From contig NZ_CP011388.1 of NCBI RefSeq assembly GCF_001644605.1, positions 4,135,501 to 4,199,500 of the forward strand: a stretch of 64,000 bases of DNA, written 5' to 3'. The notes beneath the pieces are model-generated. The model was not told the origin of the DNA, did not search any database, and was given only the letters and a program-made list of their open reading frames with translations. The stretch comes from Paenibacillus swuensis (lineage in GTDB: Bacteria; Bacillota; Bacilli; Paenibacillales; DY6). This document shows positions 42,257 through 50,914 of the stretch, one piece after another. The position numbers and the translations under genes are program-made. Each line of letters opens with the position of its first letter. Position 1 is the stretch's first letter.

Positions 42257-43133
42257 GACTGTGCTCGCCCCCCAGCTTGAACATGAACAAATCTTCCAAC
42301 CGGACCGGTAAACGATCCAATACCAGAGGCTTCAATTGCTCTAGTTGTAACACTGTCTCCTCGGTCTCATCCTCAATGAGAAGCGTATAAACTCGGCCTA
42401 CCCGGGATAAAACATGTACTGTCGGCAAGCTTAGCAAACCTTCCGCATCATCGTCCTTAAATACAACTTGCATCTTGTGATAGCGATTGTCCTCGCCGTC
42501 ATGACCGGGCATCGCCTCCACACGGGCTTCCTTGAACATCAGAATCGTATCCGCTACCCGTTCAAGTTCCTCCAGATGGTGCGTGGAAATGATGACAGAC
42601 ACGCCCGATTCCGCGACTTCCTCCACCAAATAAGAAAGAACTTGCTTCTTGATTACGGCGTCGATTCCGTTTGTGGGTTCGTCCAGAAGAATGCAGGAAG
42701 CCTTAGTTGAGAACGCCATAATGATAATCACCAAAGCCTTCATCCCTTTGGAAAAATGTCTGATTTTCTTTCGTAGAGGGAGTTGAAAACGGTCCATCAA
42801 TTCCAAAAAATGCATACGGTCGAACTTCTTATAAATACTTTGGAACAGATCCGCCAGTTCCATCGGCGTGAAGCCGTTGAAAGCCTCGGTGGAATCCGGA
42901 ACATAGATCATGTCCTGTTTCAATTCAGGGTGATGATGAACGGACTTTCCGTCCCACTCCACAACGCCGCTGTCCGGATCGAGGATTCCGATTAATGTCC
43001 GGAGCAACGTAGTCTTGCCGGCACCATTACGCCCAACTAAACCGGTAATGGATCCCGGGTTCATATAGAAGGAGACATCCTCAAGTACGGAGCGTCCGTC
43101 GATTACTTTACTGATGTGCTTCACGTTAAGCAT
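42246..43133 (-). CDS. ytrB: ABC transporter ATPase, YtrB-like
   Basis: 295 residues. Walker A VGRNGAGKTTLLRTL near residue 36, Walker B CILLDEPTNGID and H-loop STHHLEEL. The signature motif is degenerate (FSKGMKALV instead of LSGGQ), as in many ABC-2 ATPases of the YtrB group. The ATG at 43133 has GGAG 8 bases upstream; a GTG three codons earlier overlaps it. It overlaps the GntR gene by 8 bases. Confidence 0.9.
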   Translation of the reverse strand: MLNVKHISKVIDGRSVLEDVSFYMNPGSITGLVGRNGAGKTTLLRTLIGILDPDSGVVEWDGKSVHHHPELKQDMIYVPDSTEAFNGFTPMELADLFQSIYKKFDRMHFLELMDRFQLPLRKKIRHFSKGMKALVIIIMAFSTKASCILLDEPTNGIDAVIKKQVLSYLVEEVAESGVSVIISTHHLEELERVADTILMFKEARVEAMPGHDGEDNRYHKMQVVFKDDDAEGLLSLPTVHVLSRVGRVYTLLIEDETEETVLQLEQLKPLVLDRLPVRLEDLFMFKLGGEHSHVE

Positions 43134-43515
43134 TTGTTCCACTCCTTAATTCCTTTAAATACGAATCAATCCATTGTTTCAATTGCTCAGCCGAAACGCC
43201 CGCATAAGAGGCATCCAGAACAACTTGCTTCAGGGAGGATTTGAGCCTGTGCAGAGTTTCATCCGACAGGACCGGGGCGCCTCCTGTGCATACGAATGTC
43301 CCTTTCCCCCGCAATGTTTCAATAACACCTTGTCTCTCAAGCTCCTGATAAGCCTTCGAGACGGTATTGGGATTCACAAGGAGGGTAGATGACATCTCGC
43401 GCACGGAAGGAAGTTTCTCCCCATTCTGCAGTACACCCTTCAATACAAGTTCTTTCATCCCTTGGATGATCTGCTCATAGATCGGCGAACTGCTTCTTTC
43501 ATTAATGTTGATCAT
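43126..43515 (-). CDS. ytrA: GntR-family repressor of the YtrA subfamily
   Basis: 129 residues. Winged helix in the N-terminal half: SSPIYEQIIQGMKELVLKG, then the recognition region PSVREMSSTLLVNPNTVSKA, then the wing ETLRGKGTFVC. The short C-terminal domain (two helices, about 50 residues) is that of YtrA-type regulators, which usually control their own ABC transporter operon. Directly upstream lies AGTGTA-N13-TACACG, one base off the known YtrA operator. In B. subtilis the operon responds to cell-wall antibiotics. Confidence 0.92.
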   Translation of the reverse strand: MININERSSSPIYEQIIQGMKELVLKGVLQNGEKLPSVREMSSTLLVNPNTVSKAYQELERQGVIETLRGKGTFVCTGGAPVLSDETLHRLKSSLKQVVLDASYAGVSAEQLKQWIDSYLKELRSGTNA

Positions 43516-43543
43516 AGGGTCAACTCCAGCTATTCATTTCGTG

Positions 43544-43572
43544 ATTATAACCACGTGTACTATATCACGTAA
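43544..43572 (-). promoter_or_regulatory. Promoter of the ytr-like operon
   Basis: TTACGT (43567-43572), 17 bases, TATAAT (43544-43549). Confidence 0.65.
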
Positions 43573-43578
43573 TACACT
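43554..43578 (-). promoter_or_regulatory. YtrA-type operator
   Basis: AGTGTA (43573-43578) and TACACG (43554-43559) with 13 bases between, on the minus strand. The B. subtilis YtrA site is AGTGTA-N13-TACACT. The site covers the -35 box and much of the spacer, so binding would repress. Confidence 0.75.
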
Positions 43579-43673
43579 TAATACAGTACAGTCTCCTTTA
43601 AATCTTGTCAAGCCTAAATCCCGTTTATATTACATATGTTTCACGAACAACAAGATTTTCTTCTTTTTTTCAA

Positions 43674-43714
43674 CAAAAAAGACACTTTTCAAGGGGTGAC
43701 CCCTGAAAAGCGTC
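43674..43714 (-). terminator. Terminator of the res operon
   Basis: Stem GACGCTTTTCAGGGG/CCCCTTGAAAAGTGTC with a TCA loop, then TTTTTT. Confidence 0.9.
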
Positions 43715-43721
43715 CTAGGTA

Positions 43722-45182
43722 TTAATATCCATTTCGGCAAGGTAATGTGATGGAGAATGTTGTTCCTTGACCAAACACACTATGAACCTTCACGGTACCT
43801 CGATGGGCATCGATGATGTTCTTTACAATGGAAAGTCCGAGTCCCGTACCCCCGCTGTTACCGCGAGTACGCGCTTTATCGGCTTTATAGAACCGTTCAA
43901 ACACGTAAGGCAAGTCCTCGGCCGGAATGCCGCGACCCTCGTCTTCGATTTCCAACAACAAGCGCGGTTCCCCGCTCGTGCTGCTTGTCGTATACCGGGC
44001 GCGTATATGAATACTTGCCCCCTCGTTCGTGTGGCGAAGTCCGTTATCCAGCAGGTTCGTCAGCACCTGCTCCAAACGGTCTTCATCCGCTGCGTCCACG
44101 AAAAGTTCTTCCCGCGCAAGATCCAGCTGCAGACCGATTCCACGATCCTTCGCAACACCCTGAAACTTGCGGTGCACCCGACGGGCGAGCTCCGCGATGT
44201 TCACCCGGCTCCACTGCATTTCCATGTGGCCGGCTTCCATCCTCGCCAAGTCCAACAGGTCCTTGACCAGCCTGCCCATCCGGAGCGACTCGTCATGGAT
44301 AACTTGCACAAGTTCCCTTCGCTCTTCCGGCGTGGCTGCGATTTCATCCAGCAAGGCTTCGCTGTAACCCTGAAGCATCGAGATCGGGGTTCGCAATTCA
44401 TGGGACACATTCGCCACAAAGTCCTTGCGCAGTTTATCGGAGCGATATTCCTCCGTCACGTCCCGCAGCACGGCTACCGCCCCGCGAATGGCACCTTCGG
44501 TGTATAGCGGTGCCAGAACTACGGACCACACCTCCTGCTGTACATGCAGCTTGGTGGTCACTTCGTTCTGCATCTCAACCACACTGCTGAAGAGCTTGCG
44601 CAACGGGTCTGGTAAAGAACCGTCAAGCAATGAAGGCGCTTGCGCCTCCTGGGCAGGGAGGTCTGAACCGTTCTCCTCCCACGCAATCTGATTCCAATCT
44701 TGCAGAATCAATTCACCTTGAGGATTGGCCAATATGACTTTACCTTCGGCATCAAAGGTAATTACCGCATCGCCCATGCTTCGGAGTATGCTGGATAGCT
44801 GTTCTTTCTCATGATTCAGGTCACGGATCGTGTCTTCCAGCTCGATAGCCATGTAATTGAAGGCATTGGCTAATTGTCCGATTTCATCCGAGGAGCGCAC
44901 GGACACACGCGTTTTGTAATCCCCTCGCGTAATCTGAACCGCCGCGTTCTTCAGTTGAACGAGCGGTTGTGTTATTTTTGTCGAGAGAAAGAAGGCAAAG
45001 ATGGTTGTCAATGAGAATCCGATGATACATGTATACACAAACAGATGCTTGACGGCGGAGGAGTTGGCGAAATTCTGATCGATATAATCCAGCAGGAACA
45101 ATCCCAGCATACCCAGTACGAAGAGAACCAGTATGATGATCGTGCCCCAAAGTTTACCGACAATGCTCTTCCACAGCCACAT
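43722..45182 (-). CDS. resE: Sensor histidine kinase ResE
   Basis: 486 residues. Two N-terminal membrane segments (residues 13-32 and 47-66) with a very short outside loop of about 15 residues, then HAMP (about 66-120), PAS-like domain (about 130-240), HisKA with phospho-His in NVSHELRTPISML near 262, and HATPase with N-box DNGLRHTN and G-boxes DEGRGIPAED and GGTGLGLSIV. B. subtilis ResE has a much larger extracytoplasmic loop, so sensing here probably relies on the membrane or PAS part. One base after the resD stop. Confidence 0.93.
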   Translation of the reverse strand: MWLWKSIVGKLWGTIIILVLFVLGMLGLFLLDYIDQNFANSSAVKHLFVYTCIIGFSLTTIFAFFLSTKITQPLVQLKNAAVQITRGDYKTRVSVRSSDEIGQLANAFNYMAIELEDTIRDLNHEKEQLSSILRSMGDAVITFDAEGKVILANPQGELILQDWNQIAWEENGSDLPAQEAQAPSLLDGSLPDPLRKLFSSVVEMQNEVTTKLHVQQEVWSVVLAPLYTEGAIRGAVAVLRDVTEEYRSDKLRKDFVANVSHELRTPISMLQGYSEALLDEIAATPEERRELVQVIHDESLRMGRLVKDLLDLARMEAGHMEMQWSRVNIAELARRVHRKFQGVAKDRGIGLQLDLAREELFVDAADEDRLEQVLTNLLDNGLRHTNEGASIHIRARYTTSSTSGEPRLLLEIEDEGRGIPAEDLPYVFERFYKADKARTRGNSGGTGLGLSIVKNIIDAHRGTVKVHSVFGQGTTFSITLPCRNGY

Positions 45183-45183
45183 G

Positions 45184-45903
45184 TTACTTCGGAACCTCTA
45201 ACTTATAGCCGACGCCCCACACGGTCGTAATCATGGATGCTGCCTCAGGAGAGACTTTATTCAGCTTCTCTCGCAGACGCTTCACATGAGTATCCACCGT
45301 CCGAAGATCACCGAAGAATTCATAATTCCACACATCCTTCAACAGATCTTCACGCGAGAACACTTTATCCGGCGACGTTGCCAGATAGTGAAGCAATTCG
45401 TATTCTTTGGGAGTCAGGCTGACTTCCTGCCCGCCAGCGGTTACCCGATGCGCATCATGTTCGATAATCAAGTGCGGAAATACAATATTGTTGCTCGTGT
45501 TGGCTTCCTTCGTTAAATAAGCCGTAGCCGAGGAACGGCGAAGAATCGCCTTTACCCGATATATGACTTCACGCGGAGAGAAAGGTTTAACAACGTAATC
45601 ATCCGCACCCACTTCAAACCCTTGAACCCGATTGACTTCTTCCCCTTTGGCCGTAAGCATAATAACCGGTGTGGACTTCACTTGACGCAAACGGCTGCAC
45701 ACTTCCACACCGTCGATTCCAGGCAGCATGACATCCAGCAGAATGAGATCGTAATCCTTCTCTGTTGCTTTCTGCAATGCCGATTCGCCGTCCTCAGCCT
45801 CGTCGATCGTATAGCCTTCTTTCTCCAGATACATACGCAACAATCTGCGAATGCGCTCTTCATCATCCACAACCAGAATTTCGTTAAACTCAAGTTCGTT
45901 CAA
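45184..45903 (-). CDS. resD: Response regulator ResD
   Basis: 239 residues. Receiver domain with ILVVDDEERIRRLL, phosphoacceptor Asp in LILLDVMLPGID, and the TAKG and VVKPFSPRE switch residues; OmpR-type winged helix in the C-terminal half (SLTPKEYELLHYL, RTVDTHVKRLREKL, VWGVGYKL). The TTG start at 45903 has GGGAGG 8 bases upstream; a GTG three codons earlier lies inside the site. ResD controls respiration, cytochrome assembly and fermentative genes in response to oxygen and nitric oxide in B. subtilis. Confidence 0.95.
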   Translation of the reverse strand: MNELEFNEILVVDDEERIRRLLRMYLEKEGYTIDEAEDGESALQKATEKDYDLILLDVMLPGIDGVEVCSRLRQVKSTPVIMLTAKGEEVNRVQGFEVGADDYVVKPFSPREVIYRVKAILRRSSATAYLTKEANTSNNIVFPHLIIEHDAHRVTAGGQEVSLTPKEYELLHYLATSPDKVFSREDLLKDVWNYEFFGDLRTVDTHVKRLREKLNKVSPEAASMITTVWGVGYKLEVPK

Positions 45904-45935
45904 GGACCGCACCTCCCTTAGCTTCTGTTACATGA

Positions 45936-47198
45936 TTAAACGCCGGAATACGAGTGTAAACCCGCAATGACGAGATTTACGCCTACCAAGGTAAACATAA
46001 CTACAATAAAACCAATGACGGCCAGCCATGAAGATTTGCTGCCCTGCCATCCTTTGGACAAACGCAAGTGCAGATACGCGGTGTAGAATAACCAGGTAAT
46101 CAATGCCCAAACTTCCTTCGGGTCCCAGCCCCAGAAGCGGGACCAAGCTTGGTGTGCCCAGATCATCGCAAAGATGAGAGCGCCTAAGGTGAAAATCGGG
46201 AACCCGATGGCGTTGGCCCGATAGCTGATTTCGTCCAGATCCTCGGGATCGATCCCGTCCAGCAACGGATGAATCGCGCGGCCTAGCGGTTTACGGGCAA
46301 TCAATCTCAGGATGCCATAGAGCAATAGTCCAAGAATTAAGGACCAAATAACCGTGTTCAGCTTTCTTCCGGCATTGACGCCTTTCATCCAGGAAGGGGC
46401 TTCAAACAAAGGCTCCTTCATGCCCAAGAAAGGCTCGACCGAGATCACCTCTCCCTTATAGGGTTTGACAATGGGCGGTAAAATATAGCGAACCGTTTCT
46501 TTCGTTACCACTTCTTCTTTGGTATCTTTATTGACGGTGATATTTTGCTTCGAGAATTCCGCATGATAACCTGCCGCCTTAAAGCCGAATACTCCGCTGA
46601 TAAAAGCAATTACGATGATCACGATTAACAGTACCAGTTCAATGCCGCGTTGTGCTTTGCGAGCCTGCTTGGTCTTGCTCATGAAATCCGTTGCGCGGAG
46701 CAAATACATCAGTCCGGCGGCAAAGCCTACGGCGAAAAAGGCTTCACCCAGCGCTGCCGTTGTAACATGGATTTTGAGCCAGTAGGAATCCAGAGCCGGA
46801 ATCAGCGGCTGCACTTCCTGAGGAAAGACAGAAGCGTAAGCGACCAGAATAACGGCAACCGGCAGGGCAAAAATACCCAATGCCGGCGTTCGGTAGATGA
46901 GGTAAACGACCACAAATGCTACGATCACCATCATCCCCAGAAAAGTCATGAACTCATACATGTTACTCACGGGTATATGTCCGCCGCCCGCCCAGCGGGT
47001 AAAGAAGTAGACCATATGCGATGCTAACCCGACCGTTGTCAGTCCGAAGCTCATCTTTCCCCAACGGCTCGTATGACCTTTAGGATCACGGTTACTCCAT
47101 TTGCGTCCGGCAATCGACAGAACATACCCTAAGAAAGCAAAACAATAAGCAAATAGTGCAATTAACAGCGCGACTGCGCTCACATCCAGCAAACTCAA
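45936..47198 (-). CDS. resC: Cytochrome c assembly protein ResC (CcsA family)
   Basis: 420 residues, about eight to ten membrane segments. The haem-handling tryptophan-rich motif is AWSRFWGWDPKEVWALITWL near residue 355, with conserved histidines in YWLKIHVTTAALG, MIWAHQAWS and LVIAGLHSYSGV. With ResB it exports and attaches haem to c-type cytochromes. The start is TTG with GGAGG 9 bases upstream and overlaps the resB stop by 4 bases. A soluble loop of about 80 residues lies at 215-290. Confidence 0.95.
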   Translation of the reverse strand: MSLLDVSAVALLIALFAYCFAFLGYVLSIAGRKWSNRDPKGHTSRWGKMSFGLTTVGLASHMVYFFTRWAGGGHIPVSNMYEFMTFLGMMVIVAFVVVYLIYRTPALGIFALPVAVILVAYASVFPQEVQPLIPALDSYWLKIHVTTAALGEAFFAVGFAAGLMYLLRATDFMSKTKQARKAQRGIELVLLIVIIVIAFISGVFGFKAAGYHAEFSKQNITVNKDTKEEVVTKETVRYILPPIVKPYKGEVISVEPFLGMKEPLFEAPSWMKGVNAGRKLNTVIWSLILGLLLYGILRLIARKPLGRAIHPLLDGIDPEDLDEISYRANAIGFPIFTLGALIFAMIWAHQAWSRFWGWDPKEVWALITWLFYTAYLHLRLSKGWQGSKSSWLAVIGFIVVMFTLVGVNLVIAGLHSYSGV

Positions 47199-48871
47199 GT
47201 TTCCTTACCTCCTTGCTCCAATTGTTTCGGTTCCACTTCGATCCCCATCTTCATTAAGGCATGGGCTACATCATTACGCATCCCGAACCAGTTCTTGTTC
47301 GTATGCGCGCCTACCGTGAGCTGATTACCGTCAATGCGCAACCAAATCCGTCGATGTTGCCAGTATAAGCCCATAATAACACCGATCATAAAGATGACCG
47401 CTCCTGTCCAGATGTAGGGCATCGCCTTATCGACACGTAAGTTCAAATAACTGGTGTAATTGGAAAACTGAACATCCTGCATCGAATCAACTGAAATGGA
47501 AAATTGTTCAGAGACAGCCCCGTTAATTCGGTCTTGTCCGAACCGTTGCTTGTCCACCTGCTTCGGGAAATACATATAAGGAAGTCCTTCCGCAGGGAGG
47601 TCGGGACCCTTGATAAAGAAGATGAATGCCGGAGCGTTCGCTTCACGGCCTTTCGTCGCCGGTTCCCCGTTCTCATTAATGGTGAAATCGAGGAAACGAT
47701 TTTCCAATTGCAATGTATAAGGACCCGCTTTATATTCCGATTCAGGGTTATTCATGGAAATCAGGAAAGGACCGTACTTCTGGCCGGTTTTCTTGTTCTC
47801 CAGCTTGGCGTTGACAGCCTGTAACTTAGGCTTGGCGTCAAAGTCGAATTGATAAGCCATGAAGCCCTTATATTCGAGCGCATTGTTCACAATAATATCG
47901 TGTCGTTCTACTTCCTTCAAGACAGGCTTCTTCGTCGGCGAATCACAATCGGCAGTACACTCGTACAAGACGGCTTTAGTCTCATACAGCTTGGCCACAA
48001 CCTTGTTCATCCCTTGAAACTCTTTAGGCAGTTCCGACTCCTGATAGAAATCCACTGTAAACTGCTCGTTCTTCAGATAATAATGCGTTTCAGGAACCTT
48101 TAGGGTTTCCCCCTCCGGAAAACCCATATAATGATCCATGTGCCAACCCGGAATCGATCGCGCCAATACCGCCAATAAGAAGATAATGAGTCCTATGTGA
48201 TTGATATACGGTCCCCATCGGCTAAACCGATGTTTTTCGGCAAGTAGAGCCGTCCCGTCGGTATGAACATGGTAGCGTTTCTTCTTGAGATGCGCGGCTA
48301 TTTCCCCCACCCACTCGCGATGTCCCTTTTCTTCCGTGGCAGATAGCGGGAGTGTACCGGAATATGTCACTTTCTGACGGGTCAAAAATTGGAGATGCTT
48401 CCGGATCTGTTGTTTGTTCAGCGCCTTATACAATGGCAATACGCGGTCCAAGGAGCAGATGACAAGCGATGTGCCGATCATGACCAGTAACCCTTTGAAC
48501 CACCAGGATTCGTACGTGTGGGACAAGCCGAGGAAATAATAGATCTTGCCGAGTGTACCGTAATTATCGGTATAGAAATTGACCGGAACATCGTTAATGA
48601 ATGTATTCTCTTGCGGATAGATTGTCCCTAATGTAGCACCCAAAAAAGTAAAGACAATGAGATACACCGCAATCTTGACTGACGAAAAGAAGTTCCATAT
48701 TCGGTCAATCCACGAAGGATTGACCCGTTGAGAACGGCGGGCCGCACCGTCATATCGCATTTCCAGAAGCTCCGTACCGGCATCCTCCAACAGGGGTTTA
48801 CCGCAAGACTCACAGAGTACTGTACCGGTCGGGTTCTGGTGGCCGCATTCGCATTTGGTGTTCTGAAACAC
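47195..48871 (-). CDS. resB: Cytochrome c biogenesis protein ResB with N-terminal zinc ribbon
   Basis: 558 residues. ResB-family features: membrane segments near residues 65-85, 125-145, 215-235 and a last one near 505, with a large outside domain between. The start NTKCECGHQNPTGTVLCESC is a four-cysteine zinc-ribbon of about 25 residues in front of the first membrane segment, so on the cytoplasmic side. WGPYINHIGLIIFLLAV contains the conserved histidine. Start is GTG with GGGAGG upstream. Partner of ResC. Confidence 0.94.
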   Translation of the reverse strand: MFQNTKCECGHQNPTGTVLCESCGKPLLEDAGTELLEMRYDGAARRSQRVNPSWIDRIWNFFSSVKIAVYLIVFTFLGATLGTIYPQENTFINDVPVNFYTDNYGTLGKIYYFLGLSHTYESWWFKGLLVMIGTSLVICSLDRVLPLYKALNKQQIRKHLQFLTRQKVTYSGTLPLSATEEKGHREWVGEIAAHLKKKRYHVHTDGTALLAEKHRFSRWGPYINHIGLIIFLLAVLARSIPGWHMDHYMGFPEGETLKVPETHYYLKNEQFTVDFYQESELPKEFQGMNKVVAKLYETKAVLYECTADCDSPTKKPVLKEVERHDIIVNNALEYKGFMAYQFDFDAKPKLQAVNAKLENKKTGQKYGPFLISMNNPESEYKAGPYTLQLENRFLDFTINENGEPATKGREANAPAFIFFIKGPDLPAEGLPYMYFPKQVDKQRFGQDRINGAVSEQFSISVDSMQDVQFSNYTSYLNLRVDKAMPYIWTGAVIFMIGVIMGLYWQHRRIWLRIDGNQLTVGAHTNKNWFGMRNDVAHALMKMGIEVEPKQLEQGGKET

Positions 48872-48893
48872 GGATGTTGTCCTCCCAGGCCCG

Positions 48894-49430
48894 TTAAGAG
48901 CTAATTTTCAACATATGTTCAATCTTGGCTTGCAGCTTCGGCTCTGTGATGCCCCCAACATAAATCTCAACAATTCGTCCGTCGGGATCAATAAAGAATG
49001 TAGTGGGATAGTTCTGCAAAGCATATTTCTTCTCCGTAGCCCGGTTAGCATCCAATACAATCGGGAAAACCAGCTTGTTGCGTTTGATGAAAGATTGCAC
49101 GGTATAGGCGTCTTCACTTAGGTTCACACCTAATACCTCCAGCGGATAATCCTTAGACCATTTGGCATGCTGTCTTTGGATGGCCGGCATCTCCTCAACA
49201 CACGGAGGGCAGAACGTACCCCAGAAGTTAAGTATGACATACTTGCCTTTATAGTCTGACAGACTGCGCTCCTGACCGTCCATTCCCTGCAAAGAAAATG
49301 AAGGTGCTTTGTCACCGACTTTAAGCACCTTCGTACGGTCAGTAAACAGAGCGCTTCCAATGGTATAACCCCCGATCAGAACGACCGCGGTTAAGATAAC
49401 CAATTGAACCCATCGTTTGTTCTTACCCAT
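48894..49430 (-). CDS. resA: Thiol-disulfide oxidoreductase ResA
   Basis: 178 residues: membrane anchor at residues 9-27 and an outside thioredoxin-like domain that reduces the haem-binding cysteines of apocytochrome c. The active site is FWGTFCPPCVEEMP. B. subtilis ResA has CEPC; the downstream glutamate used for recognition is kept (VEEMP). The cis-proline loop is NYPTTFFIDPDG. First gene of resABCDE. The fourth codon of the open frame (ATG at 49430) is used, with AGGTGA before it. Confidence 0.93.
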   Translation of the reverse strand: MGKNKRWVQLVILTAVVLIGGYTIGSALFTDRTKVLKVGDKAPSFSLQGMDGQERSLSDYKGKYVILNFWGTFCPPCVEEMPAIQRQHAKWSKDYPLEVLGVNLSEDAYTVQSFIKRNKLVFPIVLDANRATEKKYALQNYPTTFFIDPDGRIVEIYVGGITEPKLQAKIEHMLKISS

Positions 49431-49503
49431 ATTCATCACCTGTAGTTCTCTTAAGTTTGTATGCTAGTCACTATCTTAATTATAGCGAAACAAACCCGTG
49501 ACA

Positions 49504-50250
49504 CTACGGCTTATTTTGAATTTTATGTGTCTTTAAAGCGCTGTCCATCAGCTCCTGAACTTCCCCCGGAGTCAAGTGGCGGTAAGTCCCGCGCTTCAGG
49601 TTGGACAGCAGAATCGGCCCGAACTGAACCCGCTTCAGCTTTTCCACCGGATGGTGGATCGCATCAAACATTCTGCGAACCTGGCGGTTACGTCCTTCAT
49701 AGATCGTAATCGAGATTGTCGCCTGTTTGCGCTCCTCATCAATATCGTGGTACTCCAGTTCCGCCGGCGCCGTCATACCGTCCTCGAGCTTGATACCTAC
49801 GCGCAGCTTCTCAAGCTTGTCCCCGTGCGGGATTCCTCTAACTGTGGCGCGATAGGTTTTCGGCACATGGTGCTTGGGATGCGTCAGCAAATTGGCAAAT
49901 TCGCCGTCGTTTGTCATGATCAGCAATCCTTCGGTATCGTAATCCAGCCTTCCGACCGGGTAAACCCGCTCCTGAATGCCTTTCAGATAATCCTTAATAA
50001 CTTTGCGACCTTCCGGGTCCGAAGCGCTGGTGATAACCCCCTTGGGCTTATTGAAGATAATATAAATCTTCTTCTCAGACGTGATGGACTTTCCGTCCAC
50101 TTTAATCTCATCCGTACTCGGGTCGGCTTTGGCACCTAATTGGTTTACAACTTCACCATTAACCGTGACACGTCCCGCAAGGATAATCTCTTCGCATTTT
50201 CTTCGGGATGCTATGCCCGCTTGCGCTAAAACTTTCTGTAGTCTTTCCAT
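49504..50250 (-). CDS. rluB: 23S rRNA pseudouridine synthase RluB family
   Basis: 248 residues. N-terminal S4 domain (MERLQKVLAQAGIASRRKCE) and RsuA-type catalytic domain with the aspartate motif VGRLDYDTEGLLIMTNDGEF near residue 98, and GRNRQVRRMFDAIHHPVEKL near residue 185. It converts a uridine of 23S rRNA to pseudouridine. It follows spmB and precedes resA as in many Bacillales. Confidence 0.95.
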   Translation of the reverse strand: MERLQKVLAQAGIASRRKCEEIILAGRVTVNGEVVNQLGAKADPSTDEIKVDGKSITSEKKIYIIFNKPKGVITSASDPEGRKVIKDYLKGIQERVYPVGRLDYDTEGLLIMTNDGEFANLLTHPKHHVPKTYRATVRGIPHGDKLEKLRVGIKLEDGMTAPAELEYHDIDEERKQATISITIYEGRNRQVRRMFDAIHHPVEKLKRVQFGPILLSNLKRGTYRHLTPGEVQELMDSALKTHKIQNKP

Positions 50251-50316
50251 ATTCTATCTTTCACCTCAACCCTAATGATAACCATCCTGAATGGAAATCA
50301 CAAGTTCGTCCCAAGG

Positions 50317-50344
50317 CAAAAAAACGCCCCGGGCAAGCGGCGTT
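50317..50344 (-). terminator. Terminator of the dacB-spmA-spmB operon
   Basis: Stem AACGCC/GGCGTT with GC-rich inner pairs, then TTTTTTTG. Confidence 0.8.
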
Positions 50345-50373
50345 GAGAGAAAATGAGATTATCCGTCTTTATC

Positions 50374-50907
50374 CTAGCCGAATACAAGTACACATACCGC
50401 AATAGCGGCCACGAAACCGACCAAATCCGAAATCAAGCCCACCTTTAACGCATATCCAGCTTTACGGATCCCCACCGCCCCGAAATAGACAGTAAGCACA
50501 TACAAGGTTGTATCTGTGCTTCCCTGAATGGTGGAAGCAATCCGACCAATCATGGAGTCAGGCCCGTGTTCCTTAATTAGGTCGGTTGTGAAGGCGAGAG
50601 AACCCGCTCCTGTAATGGGGCGAAGAATCGCCAGGGGAAATACTTCGCTCGGAACGCCAAGATAATCCAGCAGGGGTTTAAGCATGCCAATAAAGAAATC
50701 CATGGCCCCTGACGCCCGAAAAATACTGATGGCCACCATCATACCTACCAGATGAGGAATAATCTTTACAGCTGTATCAAATCCGTCTTTAGCTCCGTCT
50801 GTGAAAGACTCGTAAACCGGCACTTTGCGGAACACCGCATATAGCGGAATGAAAACCAACAAAATAGGTATCGTCCATGCCGATATTAGACTGACGAGGG
50901 AATACAT
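50374..50907 (-). CDS. spmB: Spore maturation protein B
   Basis: 177 residues, nucleoside-transporter gate-type membrane protein with about four hydrophobic segments. Typical parts are LVGMMVAISIFRASGAMDFF and RPITGAGSLAFTTDLIKEHG; IQGSTDTTLYVLTVYFGAVG is the second conserved stretch. Needed with SpmA for spore core dehydration and heat resistance. Seven bases after spmA. Membrane of the developing spore or mother cell. Confidence 0.95.
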   Translation of the reverse strand: MYSLVSLISAWTIPILLVFIPLYAVFRKVPVYESFTDGAKDGFDTAVKIIPHLVGMMVAISIFRASGAMDFFIGMLKPLLDYLGVPSEVFPLAILRPITGAGSLAFTTDLIKEHGPDSMIGRIASTIQGSTDTTLYVLTVYFGAVGIRKAGYALKVGLISDLVGFVAAIAVCVLVFG

Positions 50908-50914
50908 TCATCCT

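Noticed and set aside
43767-44507. 246-codon plus-strand frame opposite resE
   Set aside because: Antisense shadow of the histidine kinase; no Shine-Dalgarno and no recognisable protein features.
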